Assembly (NCBI GenBank): GCA_025360685.1 | Contig: JANYBR010000282.1 | Coordinates: 1-13,170 of the forward strand | Source of the DNA: Pseudomonadota bacterium | GTDB taxonomy: Bacteria; Pseudomonadota; Alphaproteobacteria; Micropepsales; Micropepsaceae | DNA length: 13,170 nucleotides | Direction of reading: 5' to 3' | Shown here: in pieces, positions 1 through 7,547 of the stretch | Layout: the number at the start of each line of letters is the position of its first letter | Numbering within the stretch: the stretch's first letter is position 1 | The notes under the pieces: model-generated | Told to the model about the DNA's origin: nothing | The model's input: only the letters and a program-made list of their open reading frames with translations | The model's database searches: none | Program-made: the position numbers and the translations under genes

Positions 1-1508
1 CGAACGGCGTCGGCGGCGATCTGTTCGCCATCGTGTGGGATCCGAAGACCAGGAAGCTGTACGGCTACAACGGCTCGGGCCATTCCGCGCGCGGCCGCGA
101 CCTCGACAAAATGATCGCCGAGATCAAGGCGGTCAGCATCAAAATGGGCACGCCCTATGAGCCGCATATTCCCAAATTTGGCTCGCTGGCGATCACGGTT
201 CCCGGCGCCGTCGACGGATGGGGAGCATTGCACGCCAAATTCGGCAAGCTGTCCCTGGCCGAAGACCTCGCGCCAGCCATCGGCTACGCGAAGCACGGCT
301 TTCCGGTGACGCAGCTGGTTTCGCTGTACTGGAAAGGCAACATGAAGGCGTTCGAGCGCGGCGCCGCGATGATCGAGGAGCTCGACAATGCGCGCCACAC
401 CTACCTGATCGACGGACACGCGCCGGCCGAGGGCGAGGTGTTTCGCAATCCCGATCTGGCACACACGCTCTCCTTGATCGCCAAGGGCGGACGCGACGCA
501 TATTACAAGGGCGAGATTGCGCACAAGATCGACGCCTACTTCAAGCGCATCGGCGGCGATCTGCGCTACGAGGATTTCGCGGCGCATCACGGCGAGTGGG
601 TCGACCCGCTTGGCGTGAATTATCGCGGCTATGACGTCTATGAACTTCCGCCGAACAGCCAGGGCGCAGCCGTCCTGCAAATGCTGCAAATTTTGAAGGG
701 CTTCGATCTCAAGGCCATGGGCGCCGGCAGCGCCGACGCATTGACCGCGATGCTCGAAGCCAAACGGCTGACCTACGAAGACCTTGCGAAGTACTACGCC
801 GATCCGAAGTTCGCGAACGTGCCGATGAAGGCGCTTCTGTCGGATGCCTATGCCGATGCGCGGCGCAAGCTGATCGATCTGGCCAAGGCCAATCCGAGTG
901 TCGGGCCCGGCGATCCGCAGCTCGGCCAGGGCGACACGACCTATCTGACCACGGCCGACAAGGACGGCATGATGGTGTCGCTCATCCAGTCGAACTATCG
1001 CGGCATGGGTTCGGGACTGGTGGCCGATCATCTGGGCTTCATGTTCCACGATCGCGGCGAGCTGTTCTCGCTCGATCCGACAGCGGCGAACGTCTACGCG
1101 CCCGGCAAGCGGCCGTTCCAGACGATCATTCCGGGCTTCGTGATGAAGGACGGCCAGCCGTTCATGGCGTTCGGCCTGATGGGCGGCGACATGCAGCCCC
1201 AGGGTCATGTTCAGGTGCTGAGCAACATCATCGACTTCGGCATGAATGTGCAGGAGGCCGGAGACGCGGCGCGCTGGTATCACCATGGCGGCAGCGAAGT
1301 CACCGGCGAACCGCCGAGCGGAAACATCGTCGAGATGGAGTCGGGCTTCGATCCGGCAGTAAAGACGGCGCTAGCCGCGCGCGGCTACACGATCATGCCC
1401 GGCACCGGCGCGTTCGGCGGCTACCAGGCGATCATGCGAGACCCGGCCACCCATGTTTATTGGGGCGGATCGGAAATGCGTAAGGACGGCATGGCGATCG
1501 GGTATTGA
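1..1508 (+). CDS. Gamma-glutamyltransferase-like Ntn hydrolase, 5' end missing
   Basis: This is an N-terminal nucleophile hydrolase of the gamma-glutamyltranspeptidase family, which as a rule cleaves gamma-glutamyl bonds such as that of glutathione in the periplasm or outside the cell. The reading frame is open from base 3 at the window edge and begins NGVGGDLFAIVWD, matching the N-terminal GGT core. The GTG at base 33 is therefore an internal valine, and the true start lies upstream of the window. The catalytic threonine is the first Thr of the GDTTY motif (codon 936-938); autocleavage there would leave a small subunit of about 190 residues, the usual size. Further family marks are MGSGL, an APGKRPFQTIIP segment, and MGGDMQPQGH near the C terminus. 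GDT plus GGDMQPQGH points to the YwrD-like branch rather than E. coli Ggt, so the substrate is uncertain. The next gene starts 12 nt after the stop and may be cotranscribed. Confidence 0.9.
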   Translation, partial: NGVGGDLFAIVWDPKTRKLYGYNGSGHSARGRDLDKMIAEIKAVSIKMGTPYEPHIPKFGSLAITVPGAVDGWGALHAKFGKLSLAEDLAPAIGYAKHGFPVTQLVSLYWKGNMKAFERGAAMIEELDNARHTYLIDGHAPAEGEVFRNPDLAHTLSLIAKGGRDAYYKGEIAHKIDAYFKRIGGDLRYEDFAAHHGEWVDPLGVNYRGYDVYELPPNSQGAAVLQMLQILKGFDLKAMGAGSADALTAMLEAKRLTYEDLAKYYADPKFANVPMKALLSDAYADARRKLIDLAKANPSVGPGDPQLGQGDTTYLTTADKDGMMVSLIQSNYRGMGSGLVADHLGFMFHDRGELFSLDPTAANVYAPGKRPFQTIIPGFVMKDGQPFMAFGLMGGDMQPQGHVQVLSNIIDFGMNVQEAGDAARWYHHGGSEVTGEPPSGNIVEMESGFDPAVKTALAARGYTIMPGTGAFGGYQAIMRDPATHVYWGGSEMRKDGMAIGY

Positions 1509-1520
1509 TTGAGGTGCTCT

Positions 1521-2090
1521 GTGAACAATAGAACTGTGTTCGCACTCCCGCTGATGCTGTTGGCTGGCGCTTGTGCCGTTCCGAACCACACGGTGACGGG
1601 AACGAACGCTCCGCACGCGAGCGGGGCGGCCAACGGTCCGCTCTGGCGCACCGATGGCGGAATGTTTGTTCCGATGTCCGGAAGTGTCGCATCTACCGTG
1701 CCGTGCCAGTTCGTTTCGTTAAACCTCAGATTGGACAGCTCGGCGCCCGCGCCTGAACCACCGAAACTTATTGGAACGCCGTCCGCCTGCCGCAATCGCG
1801 CGACGTACGGAGGCTATCTGCGCAGCACGCTGTTCCTCGAAGGGCTGGACGTTCATGGCGCGCGGCTGTTCGTGGCGACCGGAACCAATCCGTTGCATCA
1901 GGATCTCGAAGCTCCGCCGCCGCCATCGGGCGGCCAATTCTCGTGGCACGCAATCGACACCAAGATGCCTGTGGTGACAACCTCGATCGAAGCGCCCCTC
2001 ACGCCGGCGCTGGTGCGACTGCGCTGGTTCGACGTCGACGAGAAATTGCAGCCGCACGAGTTGGGCGAAACGGAGTGGTCCGGCGGTTAG
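1521..2090 (+). CDS. Small predicted lipoprotein of unknown function
   Basis: I do not recognise the family. I chose the GTG start at 1521 because GAGG at 1511-1514 lies 6 nt upstream; an in-frame TTG at 1509 touches the preceding stop and has no such site. The product is 189 residues. It opens with a short charged segment, then a hydrophobic stretch (FALPLMLLAGAC) ending at Cys18. This looks like a lipoprotein signal, but the -3 residue is Ala rather than the usual Leu, so simple secretion is also possible. The mature part has no membrane helix. It contains two short Pro-rich stretches, APAPEPPK and EAPPPPSGG. The C terminus, ending in TEWSGG, is charged and tryptophan-containing. It probably shares a transcript with the GGT gene. 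Its 3' end overlaps the convergent ctaG-type gene by 4 nt (2087-2090). Confidence 0.7.
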   Translation: MNNRTVFALPLMLLAGACAVPNHTVTGTNAPHASGAANGPLWRTDGGMFVPMSGSVASTVPCQFVSLNLRLDSSAPAPEPPKLIGTPSACRNRATYGGYLRSTLFLEGLDVHGARLFVATGTNPLHQDLEAPPPPSGGQFSWHAIDTKMPVVTTSIEAPLTPALVRLRWFDVDEKLQPHELGETEWSGG

Positions 2091-2986
2091 GCCCTTGAGG
2101 CTTCCGCCCTCTCCTCGTTGATCCGCATCGTCCACAGCACGGCGATCATCGCGGCAAAGCTGGTCAAGGTGCCGGGAAGCCAGATGATCAGCCCGCCATA
2201 ATGCTGGTCGTTCAGCGCGGTCATCGGCAGAATGCGGCCGCAGATTTCGTAGACCGGATAATAGTCGGTCATCGACAGGGAGAGCACGGCACCCAGGACC
2301 ATCTGCGGTAGTTCGATGATCAGGATCATCGCAGCCCGCATCAGATGGGAAAGGCGGGCCGGCGGCTTCGCCCGTCCATCGAGAACGAGGGACCAGAACA
2401 TCACGCCGTTGATCGCCATCGTCCAGTTCATCAGGTCGTAGAGATTGACGTCCAGCATCACGCGCGTATGGATCGCTGGGATCAGCCAGAAATAGAGCAG
2501 AGCCACGAACAACAGCGGCGCGATGGCCGGGTGCTGCAGGAAATCGACGGCGCGTCGTACCGGCTTCGCATCGACCACCGGCAGAAGGAAGACCGGCATT
2601 CCTGCGCGCAGCAGCGGGCCGCCCGCGCCCAGCGCAATCAGAAAGGCGCCAGCATGATGCAAAACGAAATGCGCCCAGCGGTGCACGAAAAACATGTGCT
2701 GCGCGAGATAATCCACATGGGTCTGCAACACGATGTAGAAAGAGAGAACTCCAATCAGGAAACTTGCAGCGCGCCATATCGCAGGCCGCTCGGCGACGGC
2801 GACCCGGTTCCAGCCACGCCAAAACCAGACCAGGATCAACGCGGTCGCCAGGAACACCGGCCAGGAGAATTCCCATGGCAGCCAGAACGGCAGCTCGGCG
2901 GGATAAAGCCGGCACACCGTGTCGATGGCGCCGCCCGCCGCGAGCAGACCGCCGAACAAAAGCCATTCGTTGGCCGGGCGTTTCAT
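2087..2986 (-). CDS. ctaG: Caa3-type cytochrome c oxidase assembly protein CtaG (membrane)
   Basis: This polytopic inner-membrane protein of 299 residues belongs to the Caa3_CtaG family, whose members help assemble haem-copper oxidases, probably by delivering copper to the CuB site. Hydrophobic segments run through the protein (roughly residues 8-25, 42-57, 73-90, 108-125, 155-175, 228-250 and 268-290). The family-like core is the His-rich stretch from residue 83 to 111 (FYIVLQTHVDYLAQHMFFVH), with His at 90, 97, 102, 106, 110 and 111 as possible copper ligands. The gene is divergent from a SCO1-type copper chaperone, which supports the role. This family is distinct from Cox11, which is also called CtaG. 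No Shine-Dalgarno sequence precedes the ATG. A TATAAC box lies 6 nt before it, suggesting a leaderless message. Confidence 0.85.
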   Translation of the reverse strand: MKRPANEWLLFGGLLAAGGAIDTVCRLYPAELPFWLPWEFSWPVFLATALILVWFWRGWNRVAVAERPAIWRAASFLIGVLSFYIVLQTHVDYLAQHMFFVHRWAHFVLHHAGAFLIALGAGGPLLRAGMPVFLLPVVDAKPVRRAVDFLQHPAIAPLLFVALLYFWLIPAIHTRVMLDVNLYDLMNWTMAINGVMFWSLVLDGRAKPPARLSHLMRAAMILIIELPQMVLGAVLSLSMTDYYPVYEICGRILPMTALNDQHYGGLIIWLPGTLTSFAAMIAVLWTMRINEERAEASRA

Positions 2987-3091
2987 CGGGGCGTTATAAA
3001 ACGCGACGCGCCGGCATTGCGAGGCGATTGGTCACAGATGCACACCGGACCGTGACGCGCCCTCCCCGCGGGCCCGTGCTATCCCGAAAAC
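2987..3091. promoter_or_regulatory. Divergent intergenic region between ctaG and SCO genes
   Basis: This 105-bp gap must hold the start signals for both divergent genes. On the - strand, TATAAC (plus-strand bases 2993-2998) lies 6 nt upstream of the ctaG ATG, the spacing expected if transcription starts at the initiation codon. On the + strand, TATCCC (3080-3085) sits 6 nt upstream of the SCO ATG but is a weaker match. Neither start has a purine-rich ribosome binding site. No convincing -35 box is seen on either side. A short inverted pair GTCAC (3031-3035) and GTGAC (3052-3056) could be an operator half-site pair, but five bases is too little to insist on. Confidence 0.4.
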
Positions 3092-3676
3092 ATGATTGTC
3101 AGCCGTTTGGCAGCGCTTTGCCTCTTCGTCCTGCTGGCCGCCTGTGGCCGGCCGGTTTCGAACTGGCATGCGACCGACATTTCGGGTGCCATGCCGGCGC
3201 TGAAATTCTCGCTGACGCGCGCAAACGATGACTCAGCGGTTCAGGCACCGGACTATCGGGGCAAGATCGCAATTCTCTACTTCGGGTACACGCACTGTCC
3301 GGACATCTGCCCGGCCACCTTGGCCAATCTTTCCGACGCGATCCAGAAACTTGGCCCGAGGGCGAACGATGTGCGCGTTCTGTTCGTGACAGTCGATCCC
3401 AACCGGGACACGCCGCAAATTCTGAGGAGCTATGTGAAGTCTTTCGCGCCGCAGATCGACGGGCTTCGCGGCACGGATGACCAGTTGATCGATGTGGCCC
3501 GCCGCTATCGCGTGATCTACAGCGTGGCGCCGGACTCACCCGGGCACGCATACGAAGTGATGCATTCCGCGGCCGTATTTTTCTTCGACCGTAACGGCCG
3601 GGCGCGACTGGTTACGACCAAGACCGACGACATCGCTGGCGTGGCAGCGGACGTGCGACAACTCTTAGATATGTAG
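3092..3676 (+). CDS. SCO1/SenC/PrrC-family copper chaperone lipoprotein
   Basis: SCO proteins are membrane-anchored thioredoxin-fold copper chaperones needed to build the CuA centre of cytochrome c oxidase. The product is 194 residues, the usual size. A lipobox L-A-A-C ends at Cys18, predicting an inner-membrane-anchored periplasmic lipoprotein. The thioredoxin-fold core carries the copper-binding CPDIC motif, with Cys69 and Cys73, preceded by YFGYTH. The third ligand, His158, lies in YEVMHSAAVFFFD. FVTVDPNRDTP (about 98-108) is the other family signature. All three copper ligands are present, so it should be functional. The divergent ctaG-type neighbour handles the same oxidase pathway. The 3' end overlaps lpd tail-to-tail by 12 nt (3665-3676). 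No clear ribosome binding site precedes the ATG. Confidence 0.93.
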   Translation: MIVSRLAALCLFVLLAACGRPVSNWHATDISGAMPALKFSLTRANDDSAVQAPDYRGKIAILYFGYTHCPDICPATLANLSDAIQKLGPRANDVRVLFVTVDPNRDTPQILRSYVKSFAPQIDGLRGTDDQLIDVARRYRVIYSVAPDSPGHAYEVMHSAAVFFFDRNGRARLVTTKTDDIAGVAADVRQLLDM

Positions 3677-5062
3677 CGCCTTCTTGTCCGCGTCGAGCAC
3701 GGCCTCGTGCAGCATCTCGGACAAAGTCGGATGCGGAAAGATCGTCGAGCCGAGTTCGGCCTCCGTCGCCTCCAGGCTGCGCGCGATGGTGTAACCATGA
3801 ATGAGCTCGGTGACTTCGGCGCCGATCATGTGCGCGCCCAAAAGCTCGCCGGTATCGGCGTCGAACACGGTTTTGACCAGGCCGTCGGCGTCGCCGAGCG
3901 CGATGGCCTTGCCGTTGCCAATAAACGGAAAGCGGCCGACTTTGATCTTGCGACCATCGGCCTTTGCCTTTGCCTCGGTCATGCCAACTGACGCGATCTG
4001 CGGCCAGCAATAGGTGCAGCCAGGAACCTTGGAGACGTCCAGAGGATGAACGCCTTTCACGCCGGCGATGCGCTCGGCGACAATCACGCCTTCATGCATG
4101 GCCTTGTGCGCGAGCCAGGGCGCGCCGACCAAATCGCCGATGGCCCAGATTCCAGATGCGCCGGTCTCGCCCCACTCGTTGACCGTGACATGTGTGCGGT
4201 CGACCTTCACGCCAGCGGCTTCAAGGCCGATGTTCTCGAAATTGCCGACAATTCCGACGGCGAGAATAACGCGATCGACCGTGAGGGTTTCGCTCTTGCC
4301 GTCCTTTGCCTTGAGTGTTGCCGTGACGCTGTCGGCGCCCTTCTCCAGCTTCTCTACCGTCGTCGATGTACGGATCTTCATGCCCTGTTTCGCGAACGCC
4401 TTGGCGGCGAGCGTGGAAATTTCCTCATCCTCGACCGGCAACACGCGGTCGAGGACCTCGACCACGGTGACTTCGGCACCCAGCGTGCGAAAAAAACTGG
4501 CAAACTCGATGCCAATGGCGCCCGAGCCAACGACCAGCAACGATTTTGGGAATGCAGGCGGTACCATCGCCTCGCGATAGGTCCAGACCAGTTTCCCGTC
4601 CGGCTCCATGCCTGGAAATGTCCGCGCGCGCGCGCCGGTGGCGAGCACGATGTTCTTCGCGGCAAATTCGTCTGTCTTGCCGTCTTTGGTCACGGCGAGC
4701 TTGCCCTTGCCTGTCAGCTTCGCCTCGCCCGCAATCACCGCGATCTTGTGCTTCTTCATCAGGAACGCGACACCGTTGGAGAGTTGCTGCGAAACATTGC
4801 GCGAACGTTCGACAATCTTGCCGAGGTCGAATTTGAAGTTGTCGGCGCTGAATCCGAACTCGCCCAGGCGGTGCATCAGGTGCCAGATCTCGGACGAGCG
4901 CAGCAGCGCCTTGGTCGGGATGCAGCCCCAGTTCAGGCAAATGCCGCCCAATCGGTCGCGCTCCACGAGTGCCGTCTTGAGGCCAAGCTGCGCCGCGCGG
5001 ATCGCACAGACATAGCCGCCCGGTCCGCCGCCCACCACAATGACGTCGAACACATCAGCCAA
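3665..5062 (-). CDS. lpd: Dihydrolipoyl dehydrogenase (E3 of pyruvate dehydrogenase complex)
   Basis: This cytoplasmic flavoprotein reoxidises dihydrolipoyl groups on E2 and the E1-beta lipoyl domain, passing electrons through FAD to NAD+. I place the start at a TTG (5062-5060) because GGAGG lies 5 nt upstream and the protein then begins (M)ADVFDVIVVGGGPGG, giving the typical 465 residues. An in-frame ATG at 5095 would add 11 unconserved residues. The FAD motif GGGPGG is at 11-16 and the redox disulfide C-L-N-W-G-C is Cys42/Cys47. The NAD-binding GSGAIGIEFASFF lies near 180, a second FAD contact is AIGDLVGAPWLAHKAMHEG near 310, and the catalytic HPTLSE has His444 and Glu449. The start overlaps the DUF3667 stop by 8 nt, implying translational coupling. 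It is the last gene of the pdh operon and collides tail-to-tail with the SCO gene. Confidence 0.95.
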   Translation of the reverse strand: MADVFDVIVVGGGPGGYVCAIRAAQLGLKTALVERDRLGGICLNWGCIPTKALLRSSEIWHLMHRLGEFGFSADNFKFDLGKIVERSRNVSQQLSNGVAFLMKKHKIAVIAGEAKLTGKGKLAVTKDGKTDEFAAKNIVLATGARARTFPGMEPDGKLVWTYREAMVPPAFPKSLLVVGSGAIGIEFASFFRTLGAEVTVVEVLDRVLPVEDEEISTLAAKAFAKQGMKIRTSTTVEKLEKGADSVTATLKAKDGKSETLTVDRVILAVGIVGNFENIGLEAAGVKVDRTHVTVNEWGETGASGIWAIGDLVGAPWLAHKAMHEGVIVAERIAGVKGVHPLDVSKVPGCTYCWPQIASVGMTEAKAKADGRKIKVGRFPFIGNGKAIALGDADGLVKTVFDADTGELLGAHMIGAEVTELIHGYTIARSLEATEAELGSTIFPHPTLSEMLHEAVLDADKKALHI

Positions 5063-6203
5063 TGTCGCCTCCGATGAAACTGAGCGCCAATGCACCTGCC
5101 ATCGCGGGCAGCAGGAAGAAGAGCGTGTAGATGCCCGAGACGAACACGAACTTGATCGTCGTCACGATCCAGCCTTGCTCGTAGAAGCGCTTCATGGCGA
5201 TGAAAATGTAAAGCGAAATCGTGACGAAAAGCAGCATCGCGACAAGCGCACCTTCGAACAGCTGTGCCAGCGCCGCGGCCGCGATGAGCGCAACGAATGC
5301 GAATGTATGGATGCTCAGCGAAAACACCAGATGATCGACCAGGAAGAAGTCCCTCCGCCTTCTGATGTGGAACAGCGCCAGAAGCAAAGCGTAGAGCGGA
5401 AGGAGCAAAAAGAGTGCCCGCGGCAACCAAGTCGTAAGCGGGCCGTTCAGCGCGGCCGGATCGGCGGCGATCCGGTTGATCGAACTGTAGACGTTGCGCT
5501 GCATCCAGTCGGACAACGCCTTGTCGGGAACGTCGATTCGGCCCGGCGGAGACTCGATCAGTTGTTTTCGTGCCGCGGCGGGCATCGCGGAATGGTAGGC
5601 ACCGATGCGCGAAAAGAAATGTTGGTTCGTCGAGTACTCGAACACGCCGCCGGAACGGGAGGCTTTCTCTTTTGAAATCGGAATGAGCGGCTTGATGTAT
5701 TTTTTGACATCGGGGTCGTTCGCGTCGTCTTTTTCAAACGCAGGATTGGGAATGAATGCGTTTCCCTTTGCGTCCCACACGACCTTGACTGGAGTGGCGG
5801 TAACCTCGACTTGAAGCACGGCGATGCCCGTCACGCTGAGCAGCACAAAAAATATCAGCGATACGAACAAATACAGCCGGATCGACGGAACATAGGGCTG
5901 GGTCCGGCCGCTGCGGAACGCGGCTGGAAGTTCGCCCGGCTGGAAAAGGAGCGCGCGCGTCGTGCGCAAGATCCGGCTGTCGAAGTTGAAAATGTCGACG
6001 AAGAAGTCGTGCAGCAACGCCCCCACCGAACGGCGATGGGTGTGCGTTGGCTGACCGCAGACGGCGCAATAGGCACCGAGCAGCGGACTTGTGCAATTGG
6101 CGCACGTGCCCGCCTTGGCACCGCGCGCCGCCAGTGCGGACGCGGCAATCTCGACCGCCGCTGCGCTTCCAACTTCGAGGATGGCTTCGATGTCGTCGGA
6201 CAT
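5055..6203 (-). CDS. DUF3667 zinc-ribbon membrane protein
   Basis: The 382-residue product has an Ala-rich N terminus (1-30), then a treble-clef-like zinc ribbon CANC-x8-CAVC (Cys34, 37, 46, 49). Next comes an amphipathic basic segment, HDFFVDIFNFDSRILRTTRALL. A first membrane helix lies near 107-130, a soluble loop of about 130 residues follows, and four C-terminal helices occupy the last 115 residues. This is the layout of DUF3667 proteins, whose function is unknown. It begins 6 nt after the pdhC stop, with an AGGGG-like site just upstream, and its stop overlaps the lpd start by 8 nt. It must therefore be cotranscribed with the pyruvate dehydrogenase genes. The context suggests a link to respiratory metabolism, but nothing in the sequence shows a reaction. 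Family assignment is firm; role is unknown. Confidence 0.85.
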   Translation of the reverse strand: MSDDIEAILEVGSAAAVEIAASALAARGAKAGTCANCTSPLLGAYCAVCGQPTHTHRRSVGALLHDFFVDIFNFDSRILRTTRALLFQPGELPAAFRSGRTQPYVPSIRLYLFVSLIFFVLLSVTGIAVLQVEVTATPVKVVWDAKGNAFIPNPAFEKDDANDPDVKKYIKPLIPISKEKASRSGGVFEYSTNQHFFSRIGAYHSAMPAAARKQLIESPPGRIDVPDKALSDWMQRNVYSSINRIAADPAALNGPLTTWLPRALFLLLPLYALLLALFHIRRRRDFFLVDHLVFSLSIHTFAFVALIAAAALAQLFEGALVAMLLFVTISLYIFIAMKRFYEQGWIVTTIKFVFVSGIYTLFFLLPAMAGALALSFIGGDIG

Positions 6204-6209
6204 GGCCCC

Positions 6210-7547
6210 TCACAAGAGCATGGCAGCAGGTTCTTCGATGAATTGCTTGAATGCCTGCAGGAAGCGCGCGCCGGTGGCGCCGTCGATGACGCGGTGGTCG
6301 CAGGACATCGTGACCGTCATCACGGTCGCGACTTCCACCTTGTCGCCGACGACGACGGCTCGCTTTTCGCCCGCGCCAACCGCAAGGATCGCCGCGTGAG
6401 GCGGATTGATGACCGCAGTGAAGGCCTTGACGCCGAACATGCCGAGGTTGGAGATCGCGAAGCTTCCGCCCTCGAACTCGGAAGGCTTCAACTTTTTTGC
6501 CCGCGCCCGTTCGGCCAGCGACTTCACTTCGTTTGAAATGAAAGCCAGACCTTTCTCCTCGGCGTGGAAGACGATGGGCGTGATCAAGCCGAATTCGAGC
6601 GCCACCGCCACGCCGACATCGGCATGCTTGTGCCGCAGCACAGCCGTGTCGGTCCAGCTCGCATTGACTTGCGGCACGCGAATGAGCGCGAGCGCGCTGG
6701 CCTTCACGACGAAGTCGTTGACCGAGAGTTTGAAGCCGTTCTCCCTCGGCGCAGCCTCGTTGAGCCGCGCCCTCGTGGCCATGAGGGTGTCGATGCGGCA
6801 ATCGATCGTGAGGTAGAAATTGGGGATCAGCGTCTTGGCGGACGTCAGCCGGCGCGCGATCGTCTTGCGCATCGAGTCGTGCGGAATTTCGATATAGTCG
6901 TCCGCTTTGAAGTAAGCCCGCGCGTCGGGCAGCGGCGCAATGCCGCCGATCGTGGCGAGAGCTGGTTGTTCCGCGCGCACGGAGGTCGCGCTCGCCGGCC
7001 TGGCGCCGGGCTTCGCGGTCTCGACATCGGCCTTGACGATGCGGCCGCGCGGTCCCGAGCCTCGCAATGCGCCAATGTCGACGCCGCGTTGCTGCGCAAT
7101 CCGGCGGGCAAGCGGAGACGCAAAGACACGCTGCCCTGGCTGAATGACTGCAACGGCAGGTGCGACGGCCACGGCGGCGATCACGGCTGCTGGCGGCGTC
7201 GGCAGGGCGGCCGGCTTCGGTGCCGGTTTGGGAGCGACCGGAACTGCCTCCGCGCTGACGGCGGACTTGATCGACTGCATCGCGGCGGCGATATCGGGTT
7301 TCTCGCCGTCTTCCAGCAAGGTTGCGATGGGTGCATTGACCTTGACGCCCTCGGCGCCTTCGGGAACCAGAAGCTTGCCGATGCGGCCTTCGTCGACGGC
7401 TTCGAACTCCATTGTCGCCTTGTCGGTTTCAATCTCGGCGAGAAGGTCGCCGGACTTGACCAGATCGCCTTCCTTGACCAGCCACTTGGCGAGCTTGCCC
7501 TCTTCCATCGTGGGCGACAGCGCGGGCATGAGGATCTGGGTCACCAC
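6210..7547 (-). CDS. pdhC: Dihydrolipoamide acetyltransferase (E2 of pyruvate dehydrogenase complex)
   Basis: E2 forms the structural core of the complex and moves the acetyl group from its lipoyl arm to CoA. The 445-residue protein has one N-terminal lipoyl domain (residues 2-79, lipoyl-lysine Lys43 in ETDKATME) and an Ala/Pro-rich linker (about 84-138). The E1/E3-binding domain follows (139-176, FASPLARRIAQQRGVDI then GSGPRGRIVKADVE), then the catalytic acyltransferase domain (about 215-445). The active-site motif is DHRVIDG with His418 and Asp422; Ile replaces the commoner Val. Translation starts at GTG (7547), whose G is the last base of the upstream GFA gene's TAG; a second in-frame GTG follows at once. 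GGAG lies 8 nt upstream, inside the GFA gene. DUF3667 begins 6 nt downstream. Confidence 0.96.
   Translation of the reverse strand: MVTQILMPALSPTMEEGKLAKWLVKEGDLVKSGDLLAEIETDKATMEFEAVDEGRIGKLLVPEGAEGVKVNAPIATLLEDGEKPDIAAAMQSIKSAVSAEAVPVAPKPAPKPAALPTPPAAVIAAVAVAPAVAVIQPGQRVFASPLARRIAQQRGVDIGALRGSGPRGRIVKADVETAKPGARPASATSVRAEQPALATIGGIAPLPDARAYFKADDYIEIPHDSMRKTIARRLTSAKTLIPNFYLTIDCRIDTLMATRARLNEAAPRENGFKLSVNDFVVKASALALIRVPQVNASWTDTAVLRHKHADVGVAVALEFGLITPIVFHAEEKGLAFISNEVKSLAERARAKKLKPSEFEGGSFAISNLGMFGVKAFTAVINPPHAAILAVGAGEKRAVVVGDKVEVATVMTVTMSCDHRVIDGATGARFLQAFKQFIEEPAAMLL

Noticed and set aside
33..35. GTG at 33 as the start of the gamma-glutamyltransferase
   Set aside because: The codons before it encode NGVGGDLFAI, a conserved part of the family, so the gene continues past the left edge.
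1719..2966. A 415-codon open frame on the - strand overlapping ctaG
   Set aside because: It shares its strand with ctaG in another frame and is Arg/Ala-rich with no family features. The ctaG frame has proper membrane helices and the His-rich core.
3031..3056. GTCAC/GTGAC inverted pair between ctaG and SCO
   Set aside because: Five-base arms 16 nt apart are too likely to arise by chance in GC-rich DNA to claim as an operator.
4046..5077. A 343-codon + strand frame opposite lpd
   Set aside because: It is the complement of a fully conserved E3 gene, with no ribosome binding site and no recognisable domain.
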